A DNA stretch of 64,000 nucleotides, from positions 868,001-932,000 of the forward strand of contig JADANN010000108.1 in NCBI GenBank assembly GCA_018806985.1, in the 5' to 3' direction. Below are positions 27,170 through 56,960 of this stretch, piece by piece. The notes below the pieces were generated by a model. That model saw only the letters and a program-made list of their open reading frames with translations, was not told the origin of the DNA and did no database searches. The DNA comes from Angiostrongylus vasorum (Eukaryota; Nematoda; Chromadorea; Rhabditida; Metastrongylidae). How positions within the stretch are numbered: position 1 is the stretch's first letter; each line of letters starts with the position of its first letter. Position numbers and translations under genes: made by a program.

Positions 27170-27421
27170 ATGCAATTGAGCCCAGCGCAAAGGCAGTTTA
27201 TTGGAAAAACTGTAAATGTATCTACCTTTGCCATTCAGTGGGGATTTGTTCCATTCGTCGTTTATCTTGGTTTCAAGAAAGGACCTGAACCGTTACCAAA
27301 TGGGCAGGTATGTTAAGACTTCAGTAAACTTTACAACTCTCCAGTTTTCTTCTTCTGAATAATGATTTGCCTTACTTTTCAGATAGTTCCCTTCACGTTG
27401 CTTAGTTTGCTGTGGGGTTAA
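27170..27421 (+). CDS. tomm-7: mitochondrial import receptor subunit TOM7
   Basis: Tom7 is a small single-pass outer-membrane subunit that regulates assembly of the TOM translocase and supports PINK1 retention in animals. Exon 1 is 27170-27307 (46 codons) and exon 2 is 27383-27421 (12 codons and TAA), giving 58 residues, the normal family length. The diagnostic segment FAIQWGFVPFVVYLGFKKG (residues 20-38) covers the transmembrane helix. The protein ends in SLLWG, also typical. The first exon ends in an AAATGGGCAG|GTATG donor and the second begins after TTTTCAG. It lies directly downstream of ufm-1. In C. elegans the two orthologues are neighbouring genes (ZK652.3 and ZK652.2, from memory). 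Confidence 0.95.
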
Positions 27422-27930
27422 ATTGTGCTTATTTGGACTCAACTTCGTCAATCAGTAGTGTCCTCTGATAATTCGCTGATATAAGAAGCTATATGGATTA
27501 TTTAATGTTGTTTTTGTACTTATACTGCGTTATAAATACTAGTAATGTAAAAAGTGGATCTAACAAACTTAAGACTATGTTGATTTTTCGACGGCAGGCA
27601 ATAATTCTTACGGTATTTGAGAACCGTAAATATGGTCCATACAGTTACATTACTGCCTACGAATGGAGTGCTTTGCAGCTTATGCTCAGTATTTCCGTAT
27701 TTTTTATATCCATCCGTTCCGTACGATAACCGTGATTCATCACGTTCATTGGCTCTGAAGTAACATAATTGCTAGTCAAATTGCTGGCCAGTTAATTCGT
27801 TAGGAAAAATGTTTTTGTGGTTAGTTACTAAATGTAGAGAACAACTTTTCGGGGACGACACTTGATACCACGTCTTTGCTGGACCAACTATCGATTGAGC
27901 ACAGAAAATGCGGTAGAGAGCACTATAAAG
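27422..27930. other. no gene recognised
   Basis: tomm-7 3' flank. The open frame at 27493-27729 is A+T-rich with no motif. No clear AATAAA close to the stop was seen. Confidence 0.4.
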
Positions 27931-27934
27931 CTAA

Positions 27935-28210
27935 AGCTCTTAGCGTTGATTAATCCCTGAGGGATGAGCCACGCATTCGACTTCATTAAGTATCGTTGGA
28001 GGTGATTGGATGCATATCTGGCCTCTTACAATGACTCGCGGTGCCCTACCGATGCATCGAGCCAGTGCTGCTATCCTCCCAGACAGGTCTGGTACCAATT
28101 TACCGACCCCGGAGGGATGGAAGGCTTGGTGGGCCATGTGCACGGGAGATCAATTCCACGTGTGTATCGCAGTGGCGCCTCCAACCACTGTGCCACACAC
28201 GCCCTTGATG
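27935..28210 (-). repeat. SINE-A, near full length
   Basis: Reverse orientation: tail (ataaagctaaagctctt, about 27925-27941), gttgattaatccctgaggga, gactcgcggtgccctaccga, accaatttaccgaccccgga, and the tRNA-like head (revcomp of ccaaccactgtgccacacac). Confidence 0.75.
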
Positions 28211-28304
28211 GTCAGTTAATTCTTGTGGAACTATGTGGTAGAATAAACCACTGAAAAGCAAATATATTGGAGGCAACTCTGATTCGTTCAATTTATTGCC
28301 ACGC

Positions 28305-28400
28305 ATGCATGCCATACAATGCCAATGCCATACATGTAGAGTGCTGTATTCTCAATACCAATGCAATACAATGCATGTAGGGTGCTGTATCTCAATACAG
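28305..28400 (+). repeat. local tandem duplication, 41-bp period
   Basis: Two units with gtagagtgctgtattctcaa (28336) and gtagggtgctgtatctcaat (28377), each preceded by atgc/ataca-rich sequence. Confidence 0.5.
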
Positions 28401-29842
28401 GAAACATCACAATAAGACAGTGGTGAAGTGAGGTTTATCAGTTGCTTTCGGGCGTGAATACAGGTTAGCATACTTTATCGCGACTTGTACAGAGATACGA
28501 TTTAACAGTTATTTACCATGTCTTGTACTGCATATTTGATACTTCCCATTAGCTCAGCAAAAGAGCCGTAAGACCACTGCAGTTTTCTCTTCATTGTTTA
28601 GAGAATACTAGAAACAAGGTCACTGACTTACCTAGTAGTGGAGTCTTTCGGAGTGGAGTGAGGTGCAGTAGTGTCACCAGAAAGTGCTTGCTAATTTCTC
28701 TAATACTAATAATAATAATAATACAAACTGGCATGCTTCATTGCCAGAGGACAATAAAAAACTGCAAGATCGAAATAGAAGAGGAAGTTGAGTGCATGGT
28801 ACAGAAGCTGACAATAAGAGGTTAGGACATAAGTGGAGATTGCGTTGTTGATTTCCTTTGCGTAGAAAGTTGGACACATGAATAGTTACTTTCCTAGCAA
28901 AAAGAGAAGTGTCGATGTATGTCCGAGTACTTTAATGATGTCTTCAACTACATTACCATTTAAATCCGCTTGACGACTCGATTTGGTCACAAGTTGGAGG
29001 ATAACACATGCCATTACGGAAAAGGAAGATGAGGAAACCAAGATACCGTGAAGAGAATCCTATAGTTCACTGTTATATGGACTTTCCCGTCAAGGTCTAC
29101 GAAGTTGTTTTCATTATACCGTAATTCTCTTCAGTCCGTAACAGCTTTAACGCCACCAAGAACAAAAGGAAATGGAGGCTTGCTCCCAGTGTAGCGCAAC
29201 TCGGTACCAGTTCTCCTAAGTGAAGACGGAATTCCAGTCACTTCCCGTTGTGATATAGAAAGAACAGCATCTTTTTCGAATGTTTTCTCCTTCGTCAGCC
29301 TACTAGGTGACACCACCTCGACAGTTGTTTATTGTCACTTCGAAATCAGTAGCCTTGATGAATTCGTCTTTTTCGTTAAAAAGCATCTCGATAAACCAGG
29401 ATTCTGAGTAATATATTATTGATTAATACGGGGTCTAGGCTGTGTGTGCTAGGTGCCAGCCTTTGATGACCGTTCTCTTAATGCTTTACTGCTTCGTCAT
29501 GGCTGGAGCTGAAGACCATGCAGGTCACATCAAATTCTATGTAGTCGTTCTGTAAGATAGAAAAAGGAGGAGCATACATATGACATTTCGATAACGGAAA
29601 CCTCATCATACACAGAGATAAGATCCCGTCACCGGGTGCTGGTGAAATAGACGTTGTCATACACCCATCTTTTACTCATCATGTCAAACCATTTGCGATC
29701 CTATCAATTCGTTTGGTCAACTTCCGCCTAGAGCTGCACGTCAGAAAAAGACCATTACCATCAGTAGCAATGGGTTTGCGACACCATTAACCTATACAAC
29801 TGATAGGATCGGGTTATATGCCTGCTATGAAATTATAATGGT
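28401..29842. other. no gene recognised
   Basis: Three minus-strand frames of 60-67 codons (28674-28877, 29131-29316, 29478-29660) lie in a row but do not link by splice sites that I can see. They could be remnants of a decayed element. Confidence 0.3.
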
Positions 29843-29844
29843 GG

Positions 29845-30160
29845 CGGGGATAGCGTAGTGGTTAGTGATGCCGTCGGTTAGGAAGAAAAAGCGCTAGTTC
29901 GATCCCGCTCAACACTGTTCTCCAATCCACGTGAGAACGCCTTCGCCTTGCTATCTTGAAGATTGCAGAGGATTGACTCTATCAGTATTCTACGTCATTC
30001 ATAAAGAGGACGTAATCGTCAAGCAGCAGCCGGAATAGCACGCGAAATGTTCGAGGACCACTATGGACGATGAGAACGAGAAGAACGAATCGAATGCAAG
30101 AAGTGCTGGCATCGCACAGCAGGCGTGATTATGGGTCATGTAAAATAATTAATAAAAATA
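29845..30160 (+). mobile_element. SINE-B
   Basis: Head gcggggatagcgtagtggtt (A-box-like), B-box-like ctagttcgatcccgc, then the SINE-B body. The end block cgaatcgaatgcaagaagtg is shared with the 391-777 copy. The tail is aataattaataaaaat. It lacks part of the common core. Confidence 0.65.
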
Positions 30161-30344
30161 CAATGCAGTGGATGAGACGATTCCTAGCCGAAAGTTCAGT
30201 GAATTCATTGTCGAGGACTTCAAGTTCAGGAGCACGAATTTGGATTAGTTAACCGGAATAAGAATGAAGATCATCAAGTTAGGCTGCTATCGAAACAATG
30301 AAGACTGCGAGTAGATGGTTCTTGGAAGGAAGCCATTGCAAAAA

Positions 30345-30665
30345 CGGTGCATGTAGCGCAGTGGTTAGCGGTGCCCTGTAACGCATACGTGGTCCTTGGG
30401 TGCACCCCGCGCCCCGGGCCCACCAAGCCTTCCACCGCTCCGCGGGCGGCAAATTGGTACCAGATTTGTCTGGGAGGGTAACAACACTGACTCTATAGTA
30501 CTCGATATTCTTATTGAGCAAACACGAGGTGTAATCTTATTCTTTATTCCGTTAAAGCTTATTCCGTTCGGCAGTATCGCCTTCTTCAGAGCCTGTAGGG
30601 GTAAGAAGGGTCGGAGAGTCGAGTGCATGGTGGATCTCTCAGGGGTTGATCAACGCCGAGAGTTC
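30345..30665 (+). mobile_element. SINE-A carrying an inserted repeat D
   Basis: Head catgtagcgcagtggttagc and G+C-rich core (aaattggtaccagatttgtc), with the end block ggggttgatcaacgccgaga at 30637. The middle (about 30505-30620) is not SINE-A but repeat D, which recurs at 57308. It is either a nested insertion or a chimera. Confidence 0.6.
30505..30620 (+). repeat. dispersed repeat D
   Basis: Shares gatattctt.ttgag.aaacacgaggtgt, then ctttattctttatt..gttaaag and cagtatcgccttc with 57308-57415. Confidence 0.5.
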
Positions 30666-31144
30666 GTTTTCTAAGTTCAGAATATTCTCTACATTCTAAC
30701 AATCTGACATTATTACCTGTAATGTACCCAAGTACTGTTAGTTTTCGAGAATGGGGCTCCGGTGTGCAGAAAACACTGTTCTCACGTCCTGAAGGCCGTG
30801 GACGTCCACCCAGTTCATGAGACGTCGTACGGCACGGAGCGATTTCTTGCGCTGAGTTTCCGCCTGTGGAACGGCTTGGTTTGCTTGTCAAGTAGTTGTA
30901 CCATTAAAGCTCCGTCAATTTTAGCTTTTTCTTACCTTCCTTTTCAGGAACTTCCGAGTTTCACGTCTCAATTAAGTAATATCTTGGTTCTTCCAAGTTT
31001 TCCTTCGTTCTACACTCTTAGATCTCTCGACCGTAAGAAGTTTGCCGATTTGATGGCTGCTATGCACGGGAATTGAACCAAAGCCCAAAAATATGGAAGA
31101 AAATAGCTACATGTAGGATGTTGAACTTGAACAACAAGCCATTA

Positions 31145-31405
31145 AAAAAGGGACAAAGCTGTCGGCGTTGGCCAATCCCTGACGAATGCGCCATGCATTC
31201 TACATCATGCATCGTTAGAGGTGATTGAATGCATATCGCGTTGGCTTGCCGATATATCAAGCCGGTGTTGCTACTATCCCGGAGAAGTCTGGTAGCAATT
31301 TGCCGACTCCGGACGGATAGGAAAGCTTGGTGGGCGTGTGGCGCGGAGATCGGTCCCATGTGTATTGCAGGGCCCACCTACCTACTGCGCTCACATGCCC
31401 CTTAA
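31145..31405 (-). repeat. SINE-A
   Basis: Reverse orientation: ggacaaagctgtcggcgttggc end, gaggtgattgaatgcatatc, agtctggtagcaatttgccg, and a head with tactgcgctcacatgcccc. The flanks cattaaaaaag (left) and ccttaaaaag (right) may be a weak target-site duplication. Confidence 0.65.
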
Positions 31406-31955
31406 AAAGACATTAGGGTGCGTTATACGTGCATAACAGTGAACATAAAAATTAGATTGTTAAGCTAGCTTGCTTGAATCGTTGTGTAGTAATATAATAT
31501 GATGTAATAGTCGTTGTATAGTAATTCTCTACTTTTTTTTTCTTGTCTACCTCATACCCTATATAAAATTCGCAACGAAATATGAAGCTGTTTTGAAGCT
31601 TAGTCCAAGGAGGCGGTCGTCGGACGATGCGCTATCCCGATTGCGATTGTCCACGTGAGTTCAAGATTTCTACAGTGCATTCACTCGTCTGCTTGGTTTA
31701 CCTCTGATTGTTTGTTTGAGTTGAGGATGTTCTTGTGTGCTTTGGCACGGATTTGTTACCGGAAAGCTTCGGGTGAACATTTCTGAGTGTATACCATTCT
31801 TTAAGATGTATTCTACCGTTATGGAACCATAGAAGAAGCAATAGCAAACGAAGGAAAACTTAAGGAACGTGGATTGGATTTTGTACGCTTTGAGGTCAAT
31901 ATTCCATTCCTTAATCAAGAAAGTTTTATCCCGGGTCGTCTTAAACAATGCTGAT

Positions 31956-32765
31956 ATGTCCCTACTGGTGTCGCTAAACGAGAAACTTCTGAGAGATGGC
32001 TCAACTGAACACTTGCAGGCCCAGTCTGTGTTTTTCGATGTGCCAGCCGAAATTCTATGGGATTCGAAAGTGATTTCGAGGAGCTTCACGCGTGAGTTCT
32101 ATTGACTATTCTTAGCCATCACCATGCAACCGTTATTGCTTCCTGTAGTGTTTTTTCTGAATGAGATGAAATTTTAGAAGGCAGAATGCTGGTCCGAACT
32201 GAAGGTGCCATATCTGGTCCTCATTTGAACGAAGAACCTATTAAAGTTCCATTTTCAGCTGAACAACTTGAGGACGTTAGTGTTTACCTGATATTATTGT
32301 GAAGAGATGCCTAAGCAGCTACTGCACAATGATTTTAGGACTCTATTTCCCTTTTTTTGACATGATATAATAAGAGATTATCAAGGATACCTCAAATTTT
32401 CATAGAGGAATTTAGTTCGTACGCTTTCGTTCCAGTTCCTTTTTGCTCTTGCTTTCCTCAATCAGCATCGGGACTTAGAAGCATTTACTTCCGCATCTCT
32501 TTGTACTATCATGAAGGTGAGTTCATTTCCTGAGATTGCTCACTTTATGTTTAATAATACTGTCGTAGTTAGTCGAAGTTGTTTAATCTAAAGTGCTTCC
32601 GTTGACTAAGCTGGGTGGTATCTATTATTCACCCATTTGCATCCCTATGAATAATCTGTGACTCATTTCTAACCAGATGCCTTTTCTTTTTGCTGAGTGA
32701 ATTTTTTTTCACGATATCTTTCCCCTCTACGTTGACAGCTTGCCCGAGACAGATGTTGTTATTGA
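31956..32765 (+). CDS. unidentified compact four-exon gene
   Basis: Exons 31956-32091, 32178-32275, 32436-32516 and 32739-32765 join in phase through sites GTGAGT, TTTTAG, GTTAGT, TTCCAG, GTGAGT and GACAG, giving a 113-residue protein. An AATAAA lies ten bases after the stop. The product begins MSLLVSLNEKLLRDGS, has a hydrophobic-helical middle (FLFALAFLNQHRDLEAF, about residues 79-95) and ends LARDRCCY. There is no signal peptide or membrane span that I would trust. The frame stays open for 29 codons upstream of the ATG, so an additional 5' exon or an earlier start is possible. I do not recognise the family; four phase-matched exons and a well-placed poly(A) signal argue that it is a real gene. 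Confidence 0.6.
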
Positions 32766-32774
32766 CATCACCCT

Positions 32775-32780
32775 AATAAA
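32775..32780 (+). terminator. poly(A) signal AATAAA
   Basis: Canonical hexamer ten bases after the TGA at 32763-32765 of the four-exon gene. Confidence 0.5.
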
Positions 32781-32920
32781 AGCTACTTCCTACTCATTAT
32801 TTACAGTTCTTTTGTCTGCTGCATGAATCTTGCGGCAATTTTTGTTCCTTATTCTAGAGATAAACCAACATAGAGTTCTTTGTTTACCATGTTTAACCCA
32901 GTGCGCGTCTTGTAGCTATT

Positions 32921-33193
32921 AGGATAAAGGATAAAGCTCCCGGCATTGATCAATCCCTGAGGGATGTGCCATGCATTCGACTTCATTAAGCATCGTTTCG
33001 AGGTAACTGAATGCATATCTGGGCTTTACAATGACTCGCGGTGGCCTACCGATGTATCGAGCCAGTGCTGCTATCCTCCTAGACAAGTACCAATTAGCCG
33101 ACCCCGGAGGGATGGAGGGCTTGGTGAGCCATAGGGGCAGGGATCGATCCCATGTGTATTGCAAGGCGCCTCGGAACACTGCACCACATGCGC
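32921..33193 (-). mobile_element. SINE-A, full length, with target-site duplication
   Basis: The reference copy of the family, 273 bp. It starts (reverse) with the tail aggataaaggataaagct, then the body, core (gaccccggagggatggaggg) and the tRNA-like head to gcaccacatgcgc. Flanks cttgtagctatt (32909-32920) and cttgtagccatt (33194-33205) form a 12-bp target-site duplication with one mismatch. Confidence 0.8.
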
Positions 33194-33205
33194 CTTGTAG
33201 CCATT

Positions 33206-33884
33206 ACTGGAACTAATCAGAAGTGGTTTTATTACAATTATGCATATACTTAGGAATCATTTTACTTCCTTAACAGCCGTGAGTCCCCAAAACTTCTCTA
33301 GTTGGTGAATATTTGTCTCTTTAACAACTAAATCGCAAAGATGAGCTGAGTAATGCGCAAAAGTGTATTGTTCTTGTGCATCTAAGCAGAATTAGTTGGT
33401 CCTTTCAAAACTGACTTTCACAGACGATCTGGGGTTTTGAAACCCCCACTGTTTCAGTATTCACCGCTGACATTATCGTCACCGTCGTTCTAGTTCTCTG
33501 ATCTATTTTAGATTCCTTGATGGAGGGCGAAGATAGTCATCATTGTCCTTAGTAATTTCAGCTTCTTCGTTAACCCTTGAATAGACACGTAAAAGTGAAG
33601 TTCAATTCGTCCTCTACCAATGTGACCCAAGCGTACAAAACCTAGTTTTGACCAGTAATTGGTGGCTTTTCTCCCTATGGCTGTCTTAATGAAAGAACGG
33701 ATACAAGAGGTGTTCAAAAGGCGCCAACATCTTTCAATCTGGGATGTGTGTAATCCAGTAGTTAAAAAATGGAATTCGCACGGGGTCATTTGCCTCGTTC
33801 TAGGGTGACAAAGCCTTCATCTCTTTGGAATCGGCATTTTTAGTACTAAGCTTCTGGAAGGATGAAAGCACTGAATAGATACAT
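33206..33884. other. no gene; old unidentified repeat
   Basis: Scattered similarity to 23100-23540 (see that spacer). The minus frame 33508-33789 is open for 93 codons but has no recognisable motif. Confidence 0.3.
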
Positions 33885-34000
33885 CCAGTACGGCTTCGCA
33901 ATCTATCGTTTAAGCCAAATATGCATTCAGTCTTTGCGATTCTTAATGAAGTCGAATTCATGGGACGTCTTCCAGGGATTGATAAACGCCAAACGCTTTG
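33885..34000 (+). repeat. SINE-A 3' half
   Basis: gccaaatatgcattcagtct, taatgaagtcgaattcatgg and gggattgataaacgccaaac in the family order. 5' truncated, as normal for reverse-transcribed copies. Confidence 0.6.
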
Positions 34001-34185
34001 TGGTCCTATACTCAACGTACGTTATGACACCAGTCATGAAATAGGTTTCTCTTCCTCACAGCATACAGAGGATTTGAGTGCTCCAAAAAGTCCTTAAAAA
34101 TCGAAGCATGCAGAGGATACGTATGATATAAAGAACAGGAACTCAGTGAAAGATATCTAGTGATTGGATTACCAAACCGAAGAGT

Positions 34186-34437
34186 GTGTCTAGCCACTCT
34201 TTTACGAGTACTACGAACATTGTCGTAAGCAGTGATGGTAATTCTGCACTGGTTTTCCAGATTGCCGACTATTTTGAGTGCCCTACTATCCTGAATATAG
34301 TCATCACACAAATCAACAAACGCCTGGCCGGAAAGTCTCCAGTGGAGATCTGTGCCATCTTCGATATTCTCAATGAGATTACGCAGTCCCAGAGAGAACA
34401 GGTTCGTACTAACCCTCTGCATTATTTTGTGCGATGA
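34186..34437 (+). pseudogene. SKP1-related (skr family) C-terminal fragment
   Basis: SKP1 links F-box proteins to cullin in SCF ubiquitin ligases; nematodes have many skr genes. The frame from about 34231 aligns with the C-terminal half of SKP1: a helix resembling the family's LFELILAANYLDI (here VFQIADYFECPTI), then GKSPVEICAIFDILNEIT for the family's GKTPEEIRKTFNIKNDFT, then a QVR motif and a short tail ending near the family's usual C-terminus. The N-terminal BTB/POZ half, which contacts the cullin, is not visible upstream, where a SINE-A fragment lies instead. It may be a truncated duplicate or the last exon of a gene whose 5' exons I missed. Confidence 0.5.
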
Positions 34438-35280
34438 CTTCAGTAGTTCGTTCTTGGTCAGTACTCATGAGGTGGCTACAATAATGCTGATAACAAATGC
34501 TAGAATTCCAAAGTGTTGGAAAACTATAACAACCCAGTTTAAACCACAAACCTAAATGCATATTGCAGATGGAGACAGAAGGACTATGGTATTTCAACTG
34601 CCCATCTTAATACGACGTAATACGACGTCATGTTGACGCAATAGTTGGACCTGTGAATTGTTATTCTTGTTGTTGTTGCTATTACTGTTGCAAAGATCTT
34701 TTATTAACACTAAACGCAATGACACTACTTCAATATTAGAGACAAAATCTGCGAAACAATTTTAAACAGCTATTCGTCATCCATGCATGAATGAACGTAA
34801 GAAAACAACCGGCACAAGTGCACAAGCAAGAAACCACATAATGGCGCTTCAGTGGATTTAAGAAAAACAGAGAACTGCATAGCCCACAAAACTAGTACGT
34901 TCATCGAAAATATGGTCATAAGAGCTCGAAGGTCCCGTTTTTGAAAGATGTGCAACAGTCAACATATGCGCTCTAATCCAGATAGCATCACCAGTCTAGT
35001 AGTTTGACGTCATTGCTAACAATCTGCGACCAGCGATATCTTGACTAGATATACACTGTGGCCGTTGACATTTAAACATAACACAACGTAACAAAATATT
35101 GGGATAGCGATTCAGTTTGAATGTACGAGCATTTTGAGCTATAACAGTGCCATGCAAATAAGTTATTTGTGGGGGTTATACCCATTCTAAGATGATGTTA
35201 CACGTTTATAATGGATGAATGGACTACAATGGCCAAAACACCAAGTACGCAATGTACAGTATGACAGGCTCGCAGGCAAT
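34438..35280. other. no gene recognised
   Basis: 3' flank of hsp-110. No consensus minus-strand poly(A) signal was seen directly after its stop. A TTTATT (AATAAA on the minus strand) occurs near 34698, about 580 bp downstream. Confidence 0.35.
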
Positions 35281-54255
<18,975 letters not shown>

Positions 54256-54268
54256 GACTGTCGATGAA
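54256..54268 (-). promoter_or_regulatory. candidate spliced-leader acceptor for hsp-110
   Basis: On the minus strand, ttcatcgacag lies two bases before the ATG (54255-54253). A second AG (cctttatag) lies about 20 bases further upstream. Confidence 0.45.
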
Positions 54269-55980
54269 TACCTATAAAGGTCATAAAACCATTAAGATAA
54301 TTGAGCACCAAAGGTAAAACAAGACACAATGACACGTTATGAGTGGAAGGAAAATAAACCACTAAATCTGTCATGGAAGATCTGTTAGTATCAATATTTA
54401 CAGAAGCAAGTGCATAGTGCAGTGACCAATGATTCTGCTGCAACTAACACCACTGTCCACGGGAATTCATGTCCATTACTTCCTTTCTGTTCCACCTTAA
54501 CAAGACTCCCAAGTCAAACCTCTTCGACAGCAACTATCAAAACCAGTTGTCACACTCGCAAAATGGTTGATGGAAAAAAGTGCTGTATATCAAGTTGTTT
54601 TATTCTATAATGAGAAAACAGAGTGATAAAGCACCTTTAACACATTCAAGACTATGCCCAATTGCTGGCTTTTTGATAAAAAGACGAACTCTTCTCGACA
54701 ACCATAGGATCTGAAGCGTTGTCAACATGACACGATTGCAGGTGAGACTTTGTTCTACTGCTCTATGAGTATGAACGGTATGTCTGGTACATACACGTTA
54801 CTTTAGCTTATCATACAAACATTTCTGTCGGCACTTGGGGTGCTTTGCAGCTTTTGTTGACCCTATTTCGATATTTCTTATACCCGCACATCACATGCAA
54901 TACCCCTGATTCATCATAGCGAATAAAATGAAATATGCAACTAATGAACTCGTTCAAGAAGAACTACAAGAAGTGTGAGAAGATAGTTCTGTGAACCAAG
55001 AAGGAAAACATCGGAAATGTTACCTAAAAAAAGTCATACCTAACACAATACCCCCATCACCAGTGACATCTACAGAGGGCCACGTCGTCGCGAATTTGTT
55101 GACTGTTTGTTGCTACAATTGAAGAGGAGACCAACAGCAATGAAAATAAATGCTGCTAATAAAAGCAACCCTGTTGATGCCTCTACAATTTCGAATTCCA
55201 GTGAGAGGAATAAAATAAAGGAGTTCACAACGAACTTGCCACTTCCTTTGCTGCCAAAACCTGGAAATTCCCCATCTAATCACAGCTATAATAACCGAAG
55301 TAATCCCGTGGCTGACGAACGCTGTTATATTAAATGCGGAACACAGGCGGACATTCCGTCTAGTTGGTAGAAATGTCAGCAGCCACTAATCCTGTTCCAT
55401 GTCAAAATCGCATAGCAACTGTAAACGCACTTCCACCACTAACGCTCACCGGATGAAGAATAATCTAGTGCAGGGTGACAGAAGTACGCAAGGAGCACAA
55501 TCTGCCTCTTGCACAACCAGTGTCGAGTAAGAAAACAAGCACTTCATGGCGCAGAAACGAACGAATTCCTCATCAATAAAGGATACATCCATACATCCTA
55601 CATTAAGTATTTCACCCAACTGATTGCAGCATACACAAAAATACAGCTATTGCCTCGATCCCCACCATTCCTGGAGGAAATGGGATCGGACAAGGCGATA
55701 TTAAATCACCATGATTCTTCATGATCACTTATAAATGGATAATGAAGTCGCTTCATTAGCAAGAAAGCATATGCGTGCATGTAGGAGGATTTCTTTTAAA
55801 AACCTCGTTTTAAGAGTAACACTGCTAGTTACTCAGAGGCTTAAACCTCAATGAGGGAAAAACGATAGAATAAATAGAACGGAATGGATCTAAAAAAAAC
55901 CCAATAAATAAGAAGCGCTATATGCTACAATTGCAAACGAATAAATGCAGCTATTTCTGGCTTATACACTTGAATGGCTT
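54269..55980. other. hsp-110 upstream region
   Basis: No gene seen. A cluster gTTCaaGAAg at about 54952-54961, followed by more agaa units, resembles a heat-shock element core, but it is about 700 bp from the start codon and short. The open frame at 55107-55370 has no motif. Confidence 0.3.
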
Positions 55981-55989
55981 GATGGTTGT

Positions 55990-56960
55990 CCTCATGAGTA
56001 GTGCGTGGTCCGGATCATATTTCATTCGTCCTCTTCGCGCAATGGTTATCCACAGTGGTGGTTGCTCCAAGCACAGTGGTGTCCACGAGATGTACACCGT
56101 TGATCGTTTTCATCTACCAACCCAAGTGATTGATGTTAACCACAAACTCAGCGGCCCTTGGTACAGGTGGCCGTCCTAGGGACACCTGCATCTTCTACTC
56201 CACAGTCCTCTCCATCAATCTGTCGCTTCTTCTTTCCGTTATATCACCGACCCATGCCTTTCACTACCAATATGTATGCTCGTATTCTTTGAAGACGGTA
56301 GAGATTTTGGAGATTTGAACTGCTTATTTCAGCTAGATGATGTTGCTAGACGCTGGATATATTTTAGAACACACATAAAGGCGGTCAGCGGTCAATGTGC
56401 AAAATTTTCAACGTCGGTGGAGTATCAAGCAACGCCTCAATTGTACAAGCCCTGAGAGGAAGCTTAATTCTAAAGCATCTAAAGCATAACCACGGGGCTT
56501 CGAAACCGATTGCGAGCCGATTGCTTCCCAGGAAGGCTCGAACGCCACCCATGTTGCTGTCCTTCTACCGTGTGATTCCCTCTTCATACTGGTCTCCATT
56601 TTCACAAAACGGCATAGGTAGATGTACAGCGGGGTTCCTGTAATCAAACACTTCGACTTGTTCACCTTCTCACCAAGGGTTGTTCATAAGGTAAGTTTCT
56701 TCCAATTTAAGCGCAGTCCCTATCCGCTTCGCGCCTTTGATAAGCTCACTAAGCATCATTTCTGTCCCACTGGTAGTTCTCGAAGGGCTGACAAGGAAAA
56801 CAAAGATTTCACACGGACTGTTTCACCAAGTTCCGAGTCGTACCAGTCGATTGACTTCATCCGCAGCTTAGAAAGTAACTTCCGAATTGTGGTGAAGTGA
56901 GGCGTCTTTCTAAACCCGGAATTATGCAGAAGTTTGGTGAACTTGAAATGCGTTAAACAC
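55990..56960 (-). pseudogene. RTE-type retrotransposon fragment
   Basis: Read on the minus strand, the frame 56665-56408 contains LYIYLCRFVKMETSMKRE and GRRTATWVAFEP. These correspond to the family's YVYLGR..NMEN..KEEL and RAAW.AF blocks after the RT domain. Upstream (56960-56680) a degraded RT end (GLRLNWKK) is visible. Downstream (about 56180-55990) the GRPP block and a W-x-x-x-ARR stretch resemble the 3' domain. It is most like RTE-2. Stops and shifts abound. Confidence 0.55.

Noticed and set aside
28010..28315. Several open frames on both strands at 28.0-28.3 kb
   Set aside because: They are readings of a SINE-A copy. The same peptides recur wherever SINE-A occurs.
31670..32089. 139-codon minus-strand open frame
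   Set aside because: It is the antisense shadow of exon 1 of the four-exon gene and has no splice context of its own.
54950..55010. Heat-shock element upstream of hsp-110
   Set aside because: Only one clear TTCnnGAA unit with loose neighbours, about 700 bp from the start codon. Not enough to annotate as a regulatory site.
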